Assembly (NCBI GenBank): GCA_018400955.1
Contig: JAGYLH010000005.1
Location: 1-64,000, forward strand
Reading direction: 5' to 3'
DNA from: Bacteroidales bacterium
GTDB lineage: Bacteria > Bacteroidota > Bacteroidia > Bacteroidales > F082
Length of the DNA stretch: 64,000 nucleotides
The notes below the pieces were generated by a model. That model saw only the letters and a program-made list of their open reading frames with translations, did no database searches and was not told the DNA's origin. Each line of letters opens with the position of its first letter. Position 1 is the stretch's first letter. This document shows positions 29,808 through 40,392 of this stretch, piece by piece. A program made the position numbers and the translations under genes.

Positions 29808-31172
29808 CTATAATTCAGCGTAATGCTTGTAAAAAGCGGCAATGGTTTCAATGCCTCTGTAGTAACTATCCAGTGGGAAGTTTTCGTTTGGCGAGTGAAT
29901 CGCGTTTGATTCAAGACCAAATCCCATCAAAACAGATTTCAGACCCAATACATCTTCAAAAGTGGAGATAATCGGAATGCTTCCGCCACTGCGCAATGGG
30001 ATAGGCATTTTGCCGTAAGTGTCGTTGTAAGCCTTTTCGGCAGCTTTGTAAGCAGGTAAATCAATTGGGCAAACATAAGCCTGTCCGCCATGGAGCACTT
30101 TCACATTTACCTTTACTGATTTTGGGGCGATTTTCTCAAAATGTTCCTTAAACATCACGGCAATTTTTTCGTGGTTTTGGTTGGGGACCAAGCGGCACGA
30201 AATTTTCGCCTGGGCTTTGGATGGAAGCACTGTTTTGGCCCCTTCGCCAATATAACCGCCCCAAATGCCACACACGTCAAATGTAGGCCTGATACCTGTG
30301 TGCTCAATGGTGGTATAGCCTTTTTCGCCACGAAGTTCGGCTACATCAATTGCTTTTTTGTATTCGTCAATGTCAAGTGGTGCCTTGTTGAGCAACTCGC
30401 GCTCTTCTGGTGAAGATTCCAGCACATCATCATAAAATCCGGGAATGGTAATGTGGTTGTTTTCGTCCAACATGGAAGCAATCATTTCGGCCAGTGTGTT
30501 GATGGGATTGGCAACAGCACCACCAAACAAGCCTGAATGCAGGTCGCGGTTGGGGCCTGTCACTTCTACTTCCCAATAAGCCAAACCACGCAATCCCGTA
30601 GTGATGGCTGGGATATCCGGAGCCAAAATCCCGGTGTCGGAAACGATAATAATGTCAGCCTTGAGCATGTCTTTGTGTTCGGCACACCATTTGCCCAGGT
30701 TTGGCGAGCCAATTTCTTCCTCGCCTTCAATCATAAATTTTACATTGCAGCTCAAGCTATTGGTTTTTACCAATGTTTCAAATGCCTTGGCGTGCATAAA
30801 ACCCTGTCCTTTGTCATCATCAGCGCCGCGGGCATATATTTTGCCGTCGCGGATTTCGGGTTCAAATGGCGGGCTTTTCCATAAGTCCAGCGGGTCAACT
30901 GGCATTACGTCATAATGGGCATAAACCAACACAGTGGGTAAAGCCGGGTCAATAATTTTTTCGCCATAAACTACAGGATTGCCATCCGAAGGCATCACCA
31001 CTGCTTTGTCAGCACCGGCTTTAAGTATTGTTTCTTTCCAGTATTCTGCTGCTTTTAGCATATCTGGCTTGTGGTCGGCAATCGAACTGATGGAAGGGAT
31101 TCTGATAAGGCCAAACAATTCGTCCAAAAAGCGTTGTTTGTTCTCTTCAATGTACTGTTTAATAGGGGTCAT
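29808..31172 (-). CDS. M20 family dipeptidase
   Basis: YAHYDVMPVDPLDLWKSPPFEPEIRDGKIYARGADDDKGQG; EGEEEIGS; start reset to MTPIKQYIEENKQ. Confidence 0.92.
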   Translation of the reverse strand: MTPIKQYIEENKQRFLDELFGLIRIPSISSIADHKPDMLKAAEYWKETILKAGADKAVVMPSDGNPVVYGEKIIDPALPTVLVYAHYDVMPVDPLDLWKSPPFEPEIRDGKIYARGADDDKGQGFMHAKAFETLVKTNSLSCNVKFMIEGEEEIGSPNLGKWCAEHKDMLKADIIIVSDTGILAPDIPAITTGLRGLAYWEVEVTGPNRDLHSGLFGGAVANPINTLAEMIASMLDENNHITIPGFYDDVLESSPEERELLNKAPLDIDEYKKAIDVAELRGEKGYTTIEHTGIRPTFDVCGIWGGYIGEGAKTVLPSKAQAKISCRLVPNQNHEKIAVMFKEHFEKIAPKSVKVNVKVLHGGQAYVCPIDLPAYKAAEKAYNDTYGKMPIPLRSGGSIPIISTFEDVLGLKSVLMGFGLESNAIHSPNENFPLDSYYRGIETIAAFYKHYAEL

Positions 31173-31329
31173 CTTTAAATGTTTGATTAGTACTACGATT
31201 AATTTGGCCATAAAATTACTGCTTTTTCTTAGTTCCTGAAACGGAATTCTGATTTTTCGAATCCAAAAAAGTGCTTTTTTTAGCTGCATGAAAGGCCTAA
31301 CTTTGCCGTTGATTGAAAATGTAACTATC

Positions 31330-32358
31330 ATGACACGTATAAAAATTGCCATCAACGGCTTTGGCCGCATTGGCCGGATCACTTTCAGGAAGCTGGTTCA
31401 TCATCCTGCAATTGAAGTGGTAGCTGTGAACGATCTGGCAGAAGCGGCCAACCTGGCCCATTTGGTAAAATATGATTCGGTTCAGGGAGGCTATCCCGGT
31501 GAGGTTGGGCACGACGAAAACCATATTTACATCAATGGCAGCAAAGTGCTGGTATTGTCTGAGCCAGATCCGACAAAGCTTCCCTGGAAAACCCTGGGGA
31601 TTGATATAGTGCTGGAATCGACCGGTTTATTCACTGATCCGCGCAAAGCTATTTTACACATTAGTGAATCAGGTGCCAAAAAAGTCATTATTTCGGCTCC
31701 AGCCAAAGACGACCACGAAAATGTAAAGTATGTTGTGCTGGGTGTAAATGATCACATTATTGACCGCAATGATGTTATGATTTCGAATGCCTCATGCACC
31801 ACCAACAATGTGGCCCCTTTGATTATGATTTTAAACGAGCTTTGGGGCGTGGAAAAGAGTTACAACGGTTCATTCCTACACCAAAGATCAGGAGAATCTG
31901 GTTGACAGCTACACAAGGATTGGCGACACTTGGGCGGGCAGCAGCTATTCCATTGTGCCCCACTACCACAGGGGCTGCCAAAGCAGCTACTAAAATATTT
32001 CCGCACCTCGTAAATAATTTGGGTGGTGCCGGCATCAGGTTCCGGTGCCCAATGGATCACTCACCGACCTCACCTGCACCCTCGCAAAATCAACCGGTGT
32101 GGAAGCCATTAGCCAAGCATTTGAAAGTGCAGCCCAGTCGCGTTTGAAAGGGATTTTGCAATATACCGAAGATCCAATCGTATCAGCTGATATCATCGAG
32201 TAATACCCATTTCGGCCATTTTGATTTTCCGTCTCACCGCCGTTTTGGGCGATAAAAACAAGCTGGTGAAGGTGGTAGCCTGGTATGACAACGAAATGGG
32301 CTATGCCAGCCGGCTGGTGGAGTTGATAGAAAAAATTCCGCCTGAGCGGATGTTAAAA
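31330..32358 (+). CDS. gapA: Glyceraldehyde-3-phosphate dehydrogenase, frameshifted in 3' half
   Basis: MTRIKIAINGFGRIGRITFR, ISNASCTTNNVAPL intact; remaining GAPDH residues recoverable across frames; WYDNEMGYASRLVELIEK at end. Confidence 0.9.
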
Positions 32359-33403
32359 AATGCTGATTACCTTATTGTTGGCCAGGAGTTGGCTGTGCTT
32401 TGCCTGGCTTTTGAACGCTTCTTGAAGCAGGTCAATCCGTAGTTGTAGTTGATCAAGGCCCTGAAACAGCAGCTTCGGTTGTGGGCGCTGGTATTATGAA
32501 TCCCCTTGTGTTTCGCTACATAACACAAAGCTGGAAAGCAGATGTTTATTTCGGGAAGGCCAATTCATTTTATCAGTCCTTGAGAGGTATTTTGAAAAGA
32601 AATTGCTTTTAGTTTTGCCTGTAATCAGGTTGCTGGCTTAGAAGGCGAAGTTTACTGTGGGCTGCAAAATCAGAACAAGCCAATATTGCGAAATGGACTG
32701 ATGGGGAAGTTTGTTTTCCACTTAAGCAAGAAATATTGCATATCCCCACGGTGCTGTTTCAGTTGAAGCTGCACGAGTTGATATGGCTTTGTTCACGGGT
32801 TTGATAAAGGCGTTTTTAGTTTCTAACGGGGCTTTTCTGAAAAGGAAAAATTGACGCCTTATCGCCTTTGCAATAATAATGAATCAGGATTTGTTTATGA
32901 AGGAATTTCGGCCAAAAATATTGTTTCTGCGAAGGATTTTATGCCGCAAAAAACCCCTTGTTTAATTTTGTGCCTTTCAGACCGGTAAGGGCGAACTGCT
33001 TACTTTGCACATCCCTGGGTTGGAGGCAAACCATATCATCAATCGGGATGTTTTTATTTTACCTATAGGCAATCAAATGTTTCGTGTTGGCTCCAATTAC
33101 GATTGGGACGACCTTACGCTGTTACCTACCGAAATGACCCGCACAAGCTTGCTTGAAAAATTGGAACTTTTTCTAAAATTGCCATACAAAGTGGTCGGAC
33201 ATCAAGCTGGCATTCGGCCTTCTGTTGCTGATCGAAGGCCGGTTATTGGCCGCCATCCAAAACTTCCAAATGTTTTTATACTGAATGGCCTTGGCGCAAA
33301 AGGAGCCATGCTTGCTCCCGCAATGGCAGAACAACTGGTGAATCTTTTGATTAAGGACACAAAAATTGATACCGAGGTGGATGTAGGGCGATTTTGGAAA
33401 TGA
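32350..33403 (+). CDS. FAD-dependent oxidoreductase (DAO/glycine oxidase-like), multiply frameshifted
   Basis: MLKNADYLIVGQELA start; AASVVGAGIMNPLVFRYITQSWKAD in another frame; C-terminal ORF GIRPSVADRRPVIGRHPKLPNVFILNGLGAKGAMLAPAMAEQLV. Confidence 0.8.
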
Positions 33404-33477
33404 TCATTTTTCTCAATATGCCTTTTATCCAACAAATCTTCATGCGTTAAAGACTGCTGAATCAGTAGATGGGCCGG

Positions 33478-34533
33478 CTACAAAACAAGTTCATCAGTTT
33501 TTTTTCTTTTTGCAATCGCGACTGACGTCAGCATGATCAACCAGTGATGACGTACCATGCGAAAGATATTAACCGGTTTTTCCATATCACAGATCAGTTG
33601 CTTCCGTTTGTAGGTATTCGGCCTGAAAGAGCCATCACCGGAGTCCTGCAGCCTTTGCAACTGATCGAGGCACACAAGGCAACGGCTTACACCGGCCATG
33701 AGGATATGTAACGCACTATTGATGCTCCGGACTGGACGATTGATCTTGTAAAATGAAGAAATGGTCAGATGCATTTGACCAACGAACTCATTCTTAAGAA
33801 GACGGATATCAAAAGCTTCTGTTGCAAGGGTCATTACACCCGATTGGAGGTCTTTATAAACATCAAAGATATCGTTACCCAATTGAAGAAGTGCCCCTGC
33901 CTCATATATAGCTTCTTTTTCACTTTCATCAGCTTGAATTTCAAGTGCTGAACGATAAAACAGTAAGGAAACCCCACCTTTGTAATAGGTAATTTCTTTG
34001 ATATCATCATGACTTGGTTTGTGCTGTTGCAATTGCTTCAGACTCTGTTTTTGCGCCTCAAAAACCGGCCCACATGCATCTCTGAAAGCCATTTTATCAG
34101 AAACCTGTTTCAAAGCCTTTCCTTCATACCAATGCTTGAAAAGTCTTTCGAAATGATTGGTTGGTTTCACTGAAGATGGATTGTCCATAAGCATATAAAT
34201 CCTTGATGGGTCAACATTCCAGCGATCAAAAAGGTCATCGAACAAACCCGTTATGGCCCCAAGATATGTCAGGGCCAACCTTTCGCGGAAGCTAAGCCTC
34301 TTGCCCCTGAGCTTGGAAAACATTGTTCCCAATACCGCAGGAACTCCAAGGGCATAATAATTGGTAATTTTTTTGATGTCTTGTTCTGTGATGGAAGAAT
34401 CGCTCTCCGTTAAAAAGAACTTCACATCCTTCATCAATTCCTTTTTGATAAACCAATGCTGATAAACTACTGAAAATCCGAAAAGAATGTATCGCGGAAA
34501 GAAACCTAAGACAAGTGCCACATGATGCTTCAT
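33478..34533 (-). CDS. Class I isoprenoid-synthase-like protein, function unknown
   Basis: ITGLFDDLFDRWNVD and ALLQLGNDIFDVYKDLQSG, ~115 aa apart, in an all-helical protein. Confidence 0.65.
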   Translation of the reverse strand: MKHHVALVLGFFPRYILFGFSVVYQHWFIKKELMKDVKFFLTESDSSITEQDIKKITNYYALGVPAVLGTMFSKLRGKRLSFRERLALTYLGAITGLFDDLFDRWNVDPSRIYMLMDNPSSVKPTNHFERLFKHWYEGKALKQVSDKMAFRDACGPVFEAQKQSLKQLQQHKPSHDDIKEITYYKGGVSLLFYRSALEIQADESEKEAIYEAGALLQLGNDIFDVYKDLQSGVMTLATEAFDIRLLKNEFVGQMHLTISSFYKINRPVRSINSALHILMAGVSRCLVCLDQLQRLQDSGDGSFRPNTYKRKQLICDMEKPVNIFRMVRHHWLIMLTSVAIAKRKKTDELVL

Positions 34534-34595
34534 AGGCTGTCAAAAATAGCAACAAAACAGAGAAGCTGTCCAAAAAAATATTTTTAGACGGTTTC

Positions 34596-36086
34596 TTAGT
34601 GCTTAACCAGCTTTTGTACTGAAAATCCGGTTAAAGGATTTTTTAGCATTATGTGGTATATGCCTGGAGGGAATGGGCTTAAATCAATTTGAGTTTCGAT
34701 GTCGGAAATTAACTGATTGACAATTGTTTGTCCAGAATTATTCTTTATTGAAAGAGATATGTTTGTTAAAGGTTTCTCGGTCAGTTTTATCGTAGCAAAT
34801 TGTTTGGCTGGATTTGGGAATACATGGAAAGTTGCAAAATTTTCACTGAATGCTTCAAGGCCAACAGCTGTTTCGTCGGTTATTAATTTTGCGATATAGG
34901 GCAGCCGTCCTTCAGCCGAATGGGTGAGTGATACCTCCCCTGAAAAATCTAAATCACCAGAGAATACATGTGCGATGTAAAAATCCGAATTGTGTGCAGC
35001 AATCTGGCCAGAATATAGATGCGATAGACCATCAACGCTTTTTTCAACAACCAGGTTGAGGTCATGGTCAAACAGCATCAACTTGTGGCTGCTAAAATCG
35101 AATGCATTTGAAGTATAAAAGGCTATATACTCAGGCGAAATTGCCATATCCGGATATTTGGTGCCACTTGTTGAAGACAGAGAAACCTCAACTTCGGCCA
35201 GCAATTCCCCGTCGAGGGTAAATTTTTTCAGGTGATTGAGAAATATAAATGGTGAGCGTTGCACTTCAATAAAGGCAAAAACGGCATCATCATTTACCAC
35301 CACTTTGCCATCCCTGTTGTTGTAAGTGGTGTCGGTGGCTACCCACGAGGCAGTAAGTTCGGTATCGAGGGCCAACACAAAGCCAACATTTTTGTTTCCA
35401 GGCCTTTGTATTTCAATTGTATCAACTAACACACTGGGTGCTGTTCCGTGAAATCCACCATTGAGGTAAACCCAGCCATTTTGATATGCCATGTCAACTA
35501 TCAAGGTTAAGCCGGGTACTATTTGCTTGGATTTAATGATGTTTCCACCTGCATTAAAAATCAATATCCAGTCGCTTAAATTGTATTGTCCGCGTGTTCG
35601 AACAGCAATTTCATTTTCATCACCAACAGCTATATTGGTATGTCCGCCATATTTGGTAATATCGGTGTGCAGCCAATCTAACAGGCCTTCATGATTGATA
35701 TGCATCACAAACATAAAATAGTCTTCAGGCCCATAGGTTTGTCCCTGATAAACAAATGGTCCGTTTGATTGGCCTGTAATAGCCACCCCATCAGGAGTAG
35801 CAGCCATGTCACCAATATTAACAGATCCCGTGATGTGTTCTTGCCAAATAGGTTCTCCTGTTTCGGATGTTTTTAACACATAAACATTACCTGTATAGGG
35901 CAGGCTTATGGGTGCATTGAATACACCTTGAACAAAAATACTTCCATTGTTATGTACCGTGAGCGCTGCTGTTTCGTTGGCATGAGGAAGGTCGAAAGAG
36001 TTGGCCCAAGAGAATTGCTGTGCCAAAACTGGGCTCAATAGGGCTAAGCAACAGCTAACTATAATGAGGCTAACGAATTTTTTCAT
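34596..36086 (-). CDS. T9SS type A sorting domain-containing secreted protein
   Basis: Signal peptide MKKFVSLIIVSCCLALLSPVLAQ; C-terminal FHVFPNPAKQFATIKL...SPFPPGIYHIMLKNPLTGFSVQKLVKH. Confidence 0.9.
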   Translation of the reverse strand: MKKFVSLIIVSCCLALLSPVLAQQFSWANSFDLPHANETAALTVHNNGSIFVQGVFNAPISLPYTGNVYVLKTSETGEPIWQEHITGSVNIGDMAATPDGVAITGQSNGPFVYQGQTYGPEDYFMFVMHINHEGLLDWLHTDITKYGGHTNIAVGDENEIAVRTRGQYNLSDWILIFNAGGNIIKSKQIVPGLTLIVDMAYQNGWVYLNGGFHGTAPSVLVDTIEIQRPGNKNVGFVLALDTELTASWVATDTTYNNRDGKVVVNDDAVFAFIEVQRSPFIFLNHLKKFTLDGELLAEVEVSLSSTSGTKYPDMAISPEYIAFYTSNAFDFSSHKLMLFDHDLNLVVEKSVDGLSHLYSGQIAAHNSDFYIAHVFSGDLDFSGEVSLTHSAEGRLPYIAKLITDETAVGLEAFSENFATFHVFPNPAKQFATIKLTEKPLTNISLSIKNNSGQTIVNQLISDIETQIDLSPFPPGIYHIMLKNPLTGFSVQKLVKH

Positions 36087-36298
36087 ATCAGATGTTGTTT
36101 TTTGGTCCTGCGTATTTGTTGTACAAAAAGGACAACAAATATTTTGGTAATTACGTCCTTAAATACAAAAATACAGCCCGAAACAACTAAAAGCAATAGC
36201 TATGGTGTTATTTAACAAATTGTTAACAGGCTTTTGATTTGCATTGCAGAATTTAGCAACCAGCCAAGGTGGTTTCTTCGGCAGATATAAAATGATGT

Positions 36299-37078
36299 TT
36301 AGGCTGGATTGGATTTGAAAAACTTCAAATCGAGCGACTCCCCATCAAAGACGGCATAAGAAAAATTGCTTACCCAATCGCCCAGGATTATCAGCCTGCT
36401 AGCTGCATTTAACGGGTAGTTGAGGGGTATGTGGCGGTGTCCGAATATAAAATAATTTATGTTGTTGCCTTCCTTTAACTTTTGCTGGCAAAAATGATAA
36501 AGCATTTCATCTTCTGCCGGGACGCGTGTTTCTGCTTTTTGTTCGCGAGCTACATTGGCAATCCGGCTTTTATGTGAAAAGTAAAGGCCCATCCGTGTTC
36601 CGATATCAGGATGTAACCATTTAAATAGAAATTGGTTAGCCTTGAATTCAAAAAGTTTTTTTAGCAATTTGTAGCCGGTGTCCCCCGGGCCCAAGCCATC
36701 GCCGTGGGCAAGAAAAAAATGTTTGTTGTTGAAAGTCCTGATAACTGGTTTGCGATAAAGCTGAACCCCAACTTCTTTATGGAGATAATCAAAGGCCCAA
36801 ATATCATGATTGCCCCTGAAAACATGAACCGGAATACCAGCATCGGTAAATTCGGCCAGTTTTCCAAGCAGGCGAACGTATCCTTTGGGGACAACAGTTT
36901 TGTACTCAAACCAGAAATCAAACAAATCGCCCATCAGAAAGAGTTCGGCTGTAGTAGATTTGATGCTTTCGAGCCAGGCAACTATCAGCCTTTCCCGCTC
37001 AAGGCTACTGCTGTGATCAGGGACCCCCAAATGAAAATCGGAAGCAAAATAGATGTTTTTATGGGTTAACTGCTTCAA
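36299..37078 (-). CDS. lpxH: UDP-2,3-diacylglucosamine diphosphatase
   Basis: IYFASDFHLGVPD; LFLMGDLFDFWFEY; FRGNHDIW; LAHGDGLG; FGHRH metallophosphatase motifs. Confidence 0.88.
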   Translation of the reverse strand: MKQLTHKNIYFASDFHLGVPDHSSSLERERLIVAWLESIKSTTAELFLMGDLFDFWFEYKTVVPKGYVRLLGKLAEFTDAGIPVHVFRGNHDIWAFDYLHKEVGVQLYRKPVIRTFNNKHFFLAHGDGLGPGDTGYKLLKKLFEFKANQFLFKWLHPDIGTRMGLYFSHKSRIANVAREQKAETRVPAEDEMLYHFCQQKLKEGNNINYFIFGHRHIPLNYPLNAASRLIILGDWVSNFSYAVFDGESLDLKFFKSNPA

Positions 37079-37089
37079 GCGATATATGT

Positions 37090-37905
37090 TTAGAACAAAT
37101 GTTCTTTTAATAACTCCTTAATGATTGTGGTCATTTTGGGCTGGGCTGTTGCGGCTGCATCCAGCACTTCTTCGTGCGATATTTCTACAATCTTGCCTTT
37201 TACACCCAAATCGGAGATCACCGAAACAGCAAAAACGGGAAGTTTCATCTGACGGGCAACAATCACTTCCGGCACCGTTGACATGCCAACTGCATCACCC
37301 CCAATGGTTTTGATATAGTAGTATTCAGCCGGGGTTTCAAAGGTGGGGCCTGTAACGGCAACATAAACACCTTCGTGGCAATTGATATTACACCTTCGTG
37401 CCACATGCTTGGCTTTGCGGAGGATTTCGGGACTATAGGCATCGCTCATATCCGGAAACCTGGGGCCAAACTCATCAATATTTTTGCCAATCAAAGGGTT
37501 GGGCATCAAATTGATATGGTCGGTTATAAACATCAGGTCGCCAATTTGAAACTCCTGACGCAACCCACCACTGGCATTGGATACAATAAGCAGTTGTATG
37601 CCTAACATTTTCATCACACGTACCGGAAATGTGACTTCTTCCATGCTATAGCCTTCATAAAAATGAAACCGGCCCTGCATGGCGATTACTTTTTTTCCGC
37701 TGATGTGGCCAAAAATTAGCCTTCCACTGTGGCCATGCACTGTTGAAACAGGAAAATTGGGAATTTCTTCGTAAGGAAAAATGATGGCGTCTTCAATTTC
37801 ATTTACGAGTCCACCGAGACCCGTTCCCAAAATAATTCCAATTTCGGCTTGTTCGCCAATCCGTTTACTGAGGTAGGCAATTGTCTCCTTGATTTTTTCT
37901 AACAT
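37090..37905 (-). CDS. Purine-nucleoside phosphorylase (family I)
   Basis: IILGTGLGGLVNEIEDA; VHGHSGRLIFGHISGKKVIAMQGRFHFYEGY; VAVTGPTFETPAEYYYIKTIGGDAVGMSTVPE. Confidence 0.95.
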   Translation of the reverse strand: MLEKIKETIAYLSKRIGEQAEIGIILGTGLGGLVNEIEDAIIFPYEEIPNFPVSTVHGHSGRLIFGHISGKKVIAMQGRFHFYEGYSMEEVTFPVRVMKMLGIQLLIVSNASGGLRQEFQIGDLMFITDHINLMPNPLIGKNIDEFGPRFPDMSDAYSPEILRKAKHVARRCNINCHEGVYVAVTGPTFETPAEYYYIKTIGGDAVGMSTVPEVIVARQMKLPVFAVSVISDLGVKGKIVEISHEEVLDAAATAQPKMTTIIKELLKEHLF

Positions 37906-38941
37906 ACTCGATTACTTGATTATCAAATTGCTGTCCTTTCGATTCGTGAAATTTTACTGCTACAGGAACATAAAATAGCGGTAATTCTTTAAGCTGGCTA
38001 AAATACGGAGAATCGATCAAACGCATGGCATCTTTTTCTGTGGTAACCAAAATCTTGTTTTTGCTGAATATGTCATCAAAAGCATCAATAATATTTGCAA
38101 CGTCTTTTTTGGTATAAACGTGATGGTCACTAAACTTCATTACTATGAGGTTGTTGCACTGTGTGTAAAGATGCTCTTGCAAAGGATAAGGGTTGGCAAT
38201 GCCGCAAAATAAAAGTATATTACTGATAGCTTGTGGTGTGTGGATTTTACTGTTTTTTAAAACAGGCGTCATATTACCATACTTAAGGTAGGAGAAATGC
38301 AGGGATTGACCCGGCTTGGGATTGATAATCTCGGTAAGGCGGCGACGGGTGAATGGGGAGAATACTTTTGGTGTTTTTGTCACTACAATAATATCTGCAC
38401 GTTTTGATGCCCTCGTGATATCTCTTAAATTGCCAGCCGGAAAAAGATAATCGTTTGGATATAAATTATGGAAATCGGTGAGTAAGATTTTTAAGCCGGC
38501 ATTGGTGCGTCGATGCTGAAAGGCATCATCAAGCAAAATAATTTCGGGGTGTGGGTTCAATTCCCTCAGTTTTGAAATCCCCTTATTGCGATTGGTATCA
38601 ACACCTACATATACATCATTAAATTTCTTTACATATTGAAGAGGTTCATCGCCTATGGTTTCAAAAGTAGAAGTGTCTGAGGCCAATGCAAATCCACTCG
38701 TTTTTCGCTTATAGCCCCTGCTAAGAATGGCGAGCTTGTATTCTTCGCGAAGCAATTTAACAAGGTATTCTATATGAGGCGTTTTTCCTGTGCCGCCAAA
38801 AGATAAATTACCAACACAAATGGTAGGAAAATTAAATGATTTCGACCTGAAAATACCACTGTCATATAATAAATGACGGATATTCAGTATCAATTGATAC
38901 ATCAAGGCTAAAGGAATCAAAAGAACTCTTAAAAAATCCAT
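37865..38941 (-). CDS. lpxK: Tetraacyldisaccharide 4'-kinase
   Basis: VGNLSFGGTGKTPHIEYLVKLL; LSRGYKRKTSGF; ILLDDAFQHRR. Confidence 0.95.
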   Translation of the reverse strand: MDFLRVLLIPLALMYQLILNIRHLLYDSGIFRSKSFNFPTICVGNLSFGGTGKTPHIEYLVKLLREEYKLAILSRGYKRKTSGFALASDTSTFETIGDEPLQYVKKFNDVYVGVDTNRNKGISKLRELNPHPEIILLDDAFQHRRTNAGLKILLTDFHNLYPNDYLFPAGNLRDITRASKRADIIVVTKTPKVFSPFTRRRLTEIINPKPGQSLHFSYLKYGNMTPVLKNSKIHTPQAISNILLFCGIANPYPLQEHLYTQCNNLIVMKFSDHHVYTKKDVANIIDAFDDIFSKNKILVTTEKDAMRLIDSPYFSQLKELPLFYVPVAVKFHESKGQQFDNQVIEYVRKNQGDNCLPQ

Positions 38942-39267
38942 AATATCCTATATATAGTTGCATGCATAATTTTTCCCCCTTTGTTTGAGCAATGCAATAA
39001 TTCAGCAATCACCTCTTTGCAGATGTGTCAGCACAATAAAATTTCACTTCTATGTTACCAGTTAAGTTTTCTTTCCCCTATCTCATTTGACGCTGAAATC
39101 CTTAAAATGCTTTCCTTTTCCTTTAATTAATGATTACTTTTGTGCAAAAAGTAGTCAAACATAAACGCCTCTAAATTACGCAAAATAATTTTAAATGTTA
39201 CTTGCTTGAGCGAATTAATAATTAATTGATCTTTGAAATTGATTTAGTTTCATCCATATAAGTCCCC

Positions 39268-40371
39268 ATGGAAATTAAGATTAGCGAAATAGTACAGAGC
39301 CTCCATGAATTAGCACCTTTGTCATTGCAGGAAGCCTATGATAATTCAGGGTTGCTCATTGGCGATCCTGACAAACTGGTAGAAAGGGTTTTGGTGTCGT
39401 TAGATGTAACAGAGGCAGTCCTGGATGAGGCCATCAGCAAAAGGTGCGGACTGATTGTTTCGCATCACCCATTGATTTTTAGAGGTTTGAAGCATATAAC
39501 ACCCGCAAGCCCCGTTGAACGTGCTGTGCTCAAAGCCATTCAGAACGATATTGCCATTGCATCGGCTCATACCAATCTTGACAATGTAATGCATGGGGTG
39601 AACGGCCGTATTGCTGATAAAATTGGCCTTGAGCAAATAAGCATTCTCAAACCAGTTGAGGGCCTGCTTAAGAAACTGGTTACATTTTGTCCTTCTGCAC
39701 ATGCCGAGAAAGTGCGCACTGCTATTTTTGAAGCAGGTGCCGGCCACATAGGTCATTATGATTGTTGCAGCTACAACCTCGAAGGTTTTGGAACGTTCAG
39801 GGCAGGAGGGGAAGCCAATCCTTTTGTGGGTAAAAAAAATGAAATCCATCATGAGCCGGAGCATCGTATTGAAACCATCTTGCCATCCTATTTGGTTCAA
39901 AAGGTACTGCAAGCCATGATTGCTGCCCACCCTTATGAAGAAGTGGCCTATGACATTTATCCACTCCAGAATACTTTTAACAAGGTTGGGGCAGGTATGG
40001 TGGGGCAACTCAAGCAACCTTTGTCAACCGAGGATTTCTTTCGGCTTGTGGGCAAAACATTCAACAACAAAGTTTTGCGCCATTCCCTGACAATTGATAA
40101 ACCCATTCAGCGGGTTGCCCTTTGTGGGGGCTCAGGGGCTTTCCTTATTTCGGATGCAAAGGCTTCAAAAGCAGATGTTTTCATCACAGCCGACTTGAAA
40201 TACCACGACTTTTTTGAGGCCGATGGCAAGCTGATTTTGGTTGATGCCGGCCATTTTGAAACAGAACAGTTTACAAAAGAATTGATTGGTGACATCATAA
40301 AGAAAAAAATTCCTAATTTTGCACCCCTGATTTCAGAGGTGAATACCAATGCGGTACACTACTTTTTTTGA
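39268..40371 (+). CDS. Nif3-like dinuclear metal centre hexameric protein
   Basis: PLSLQEAYDNSGLLIGDP; LIVSHHPLIFRGLKHI; SAHTNLDNVMHGVNG; GHFETEQF. Confidence 0.95.
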   Translation: MEIKISEIVQSLHELAPLSLQEAYDNSGLLIGDPDKLVERVLVSLDVTEAVLDEAISKRCGLIVSHHPLIFRGLKHITPASPVERAVLKAIQNDIAIASAHTNLDNVMHGVNGRIADKIGLEQISILKPVEGLLKKLVTFCPSAHAEKVRTAIFEAGAGHIGHYDCCSYNLEGFGTFRAGGEANPFVGKKNEIHHEPEHRIETILPSYLVQKVLQAMIAAHPYEEVAYDIYPLQNTFNKVGAGMVGQLKQPLSTEDFFRLVGKTFNNKVLRHSLTIDKPIQRVALCGGSGAFLISDAKASKADVFITADLKYHDFFEADGKLILVDAGHFETEQFTKELIGDIIKKKIPNFAPLISEVNTNAVHYFF

Positions 40372-40392
40372 AAAAAATAATAACTCATAAAT

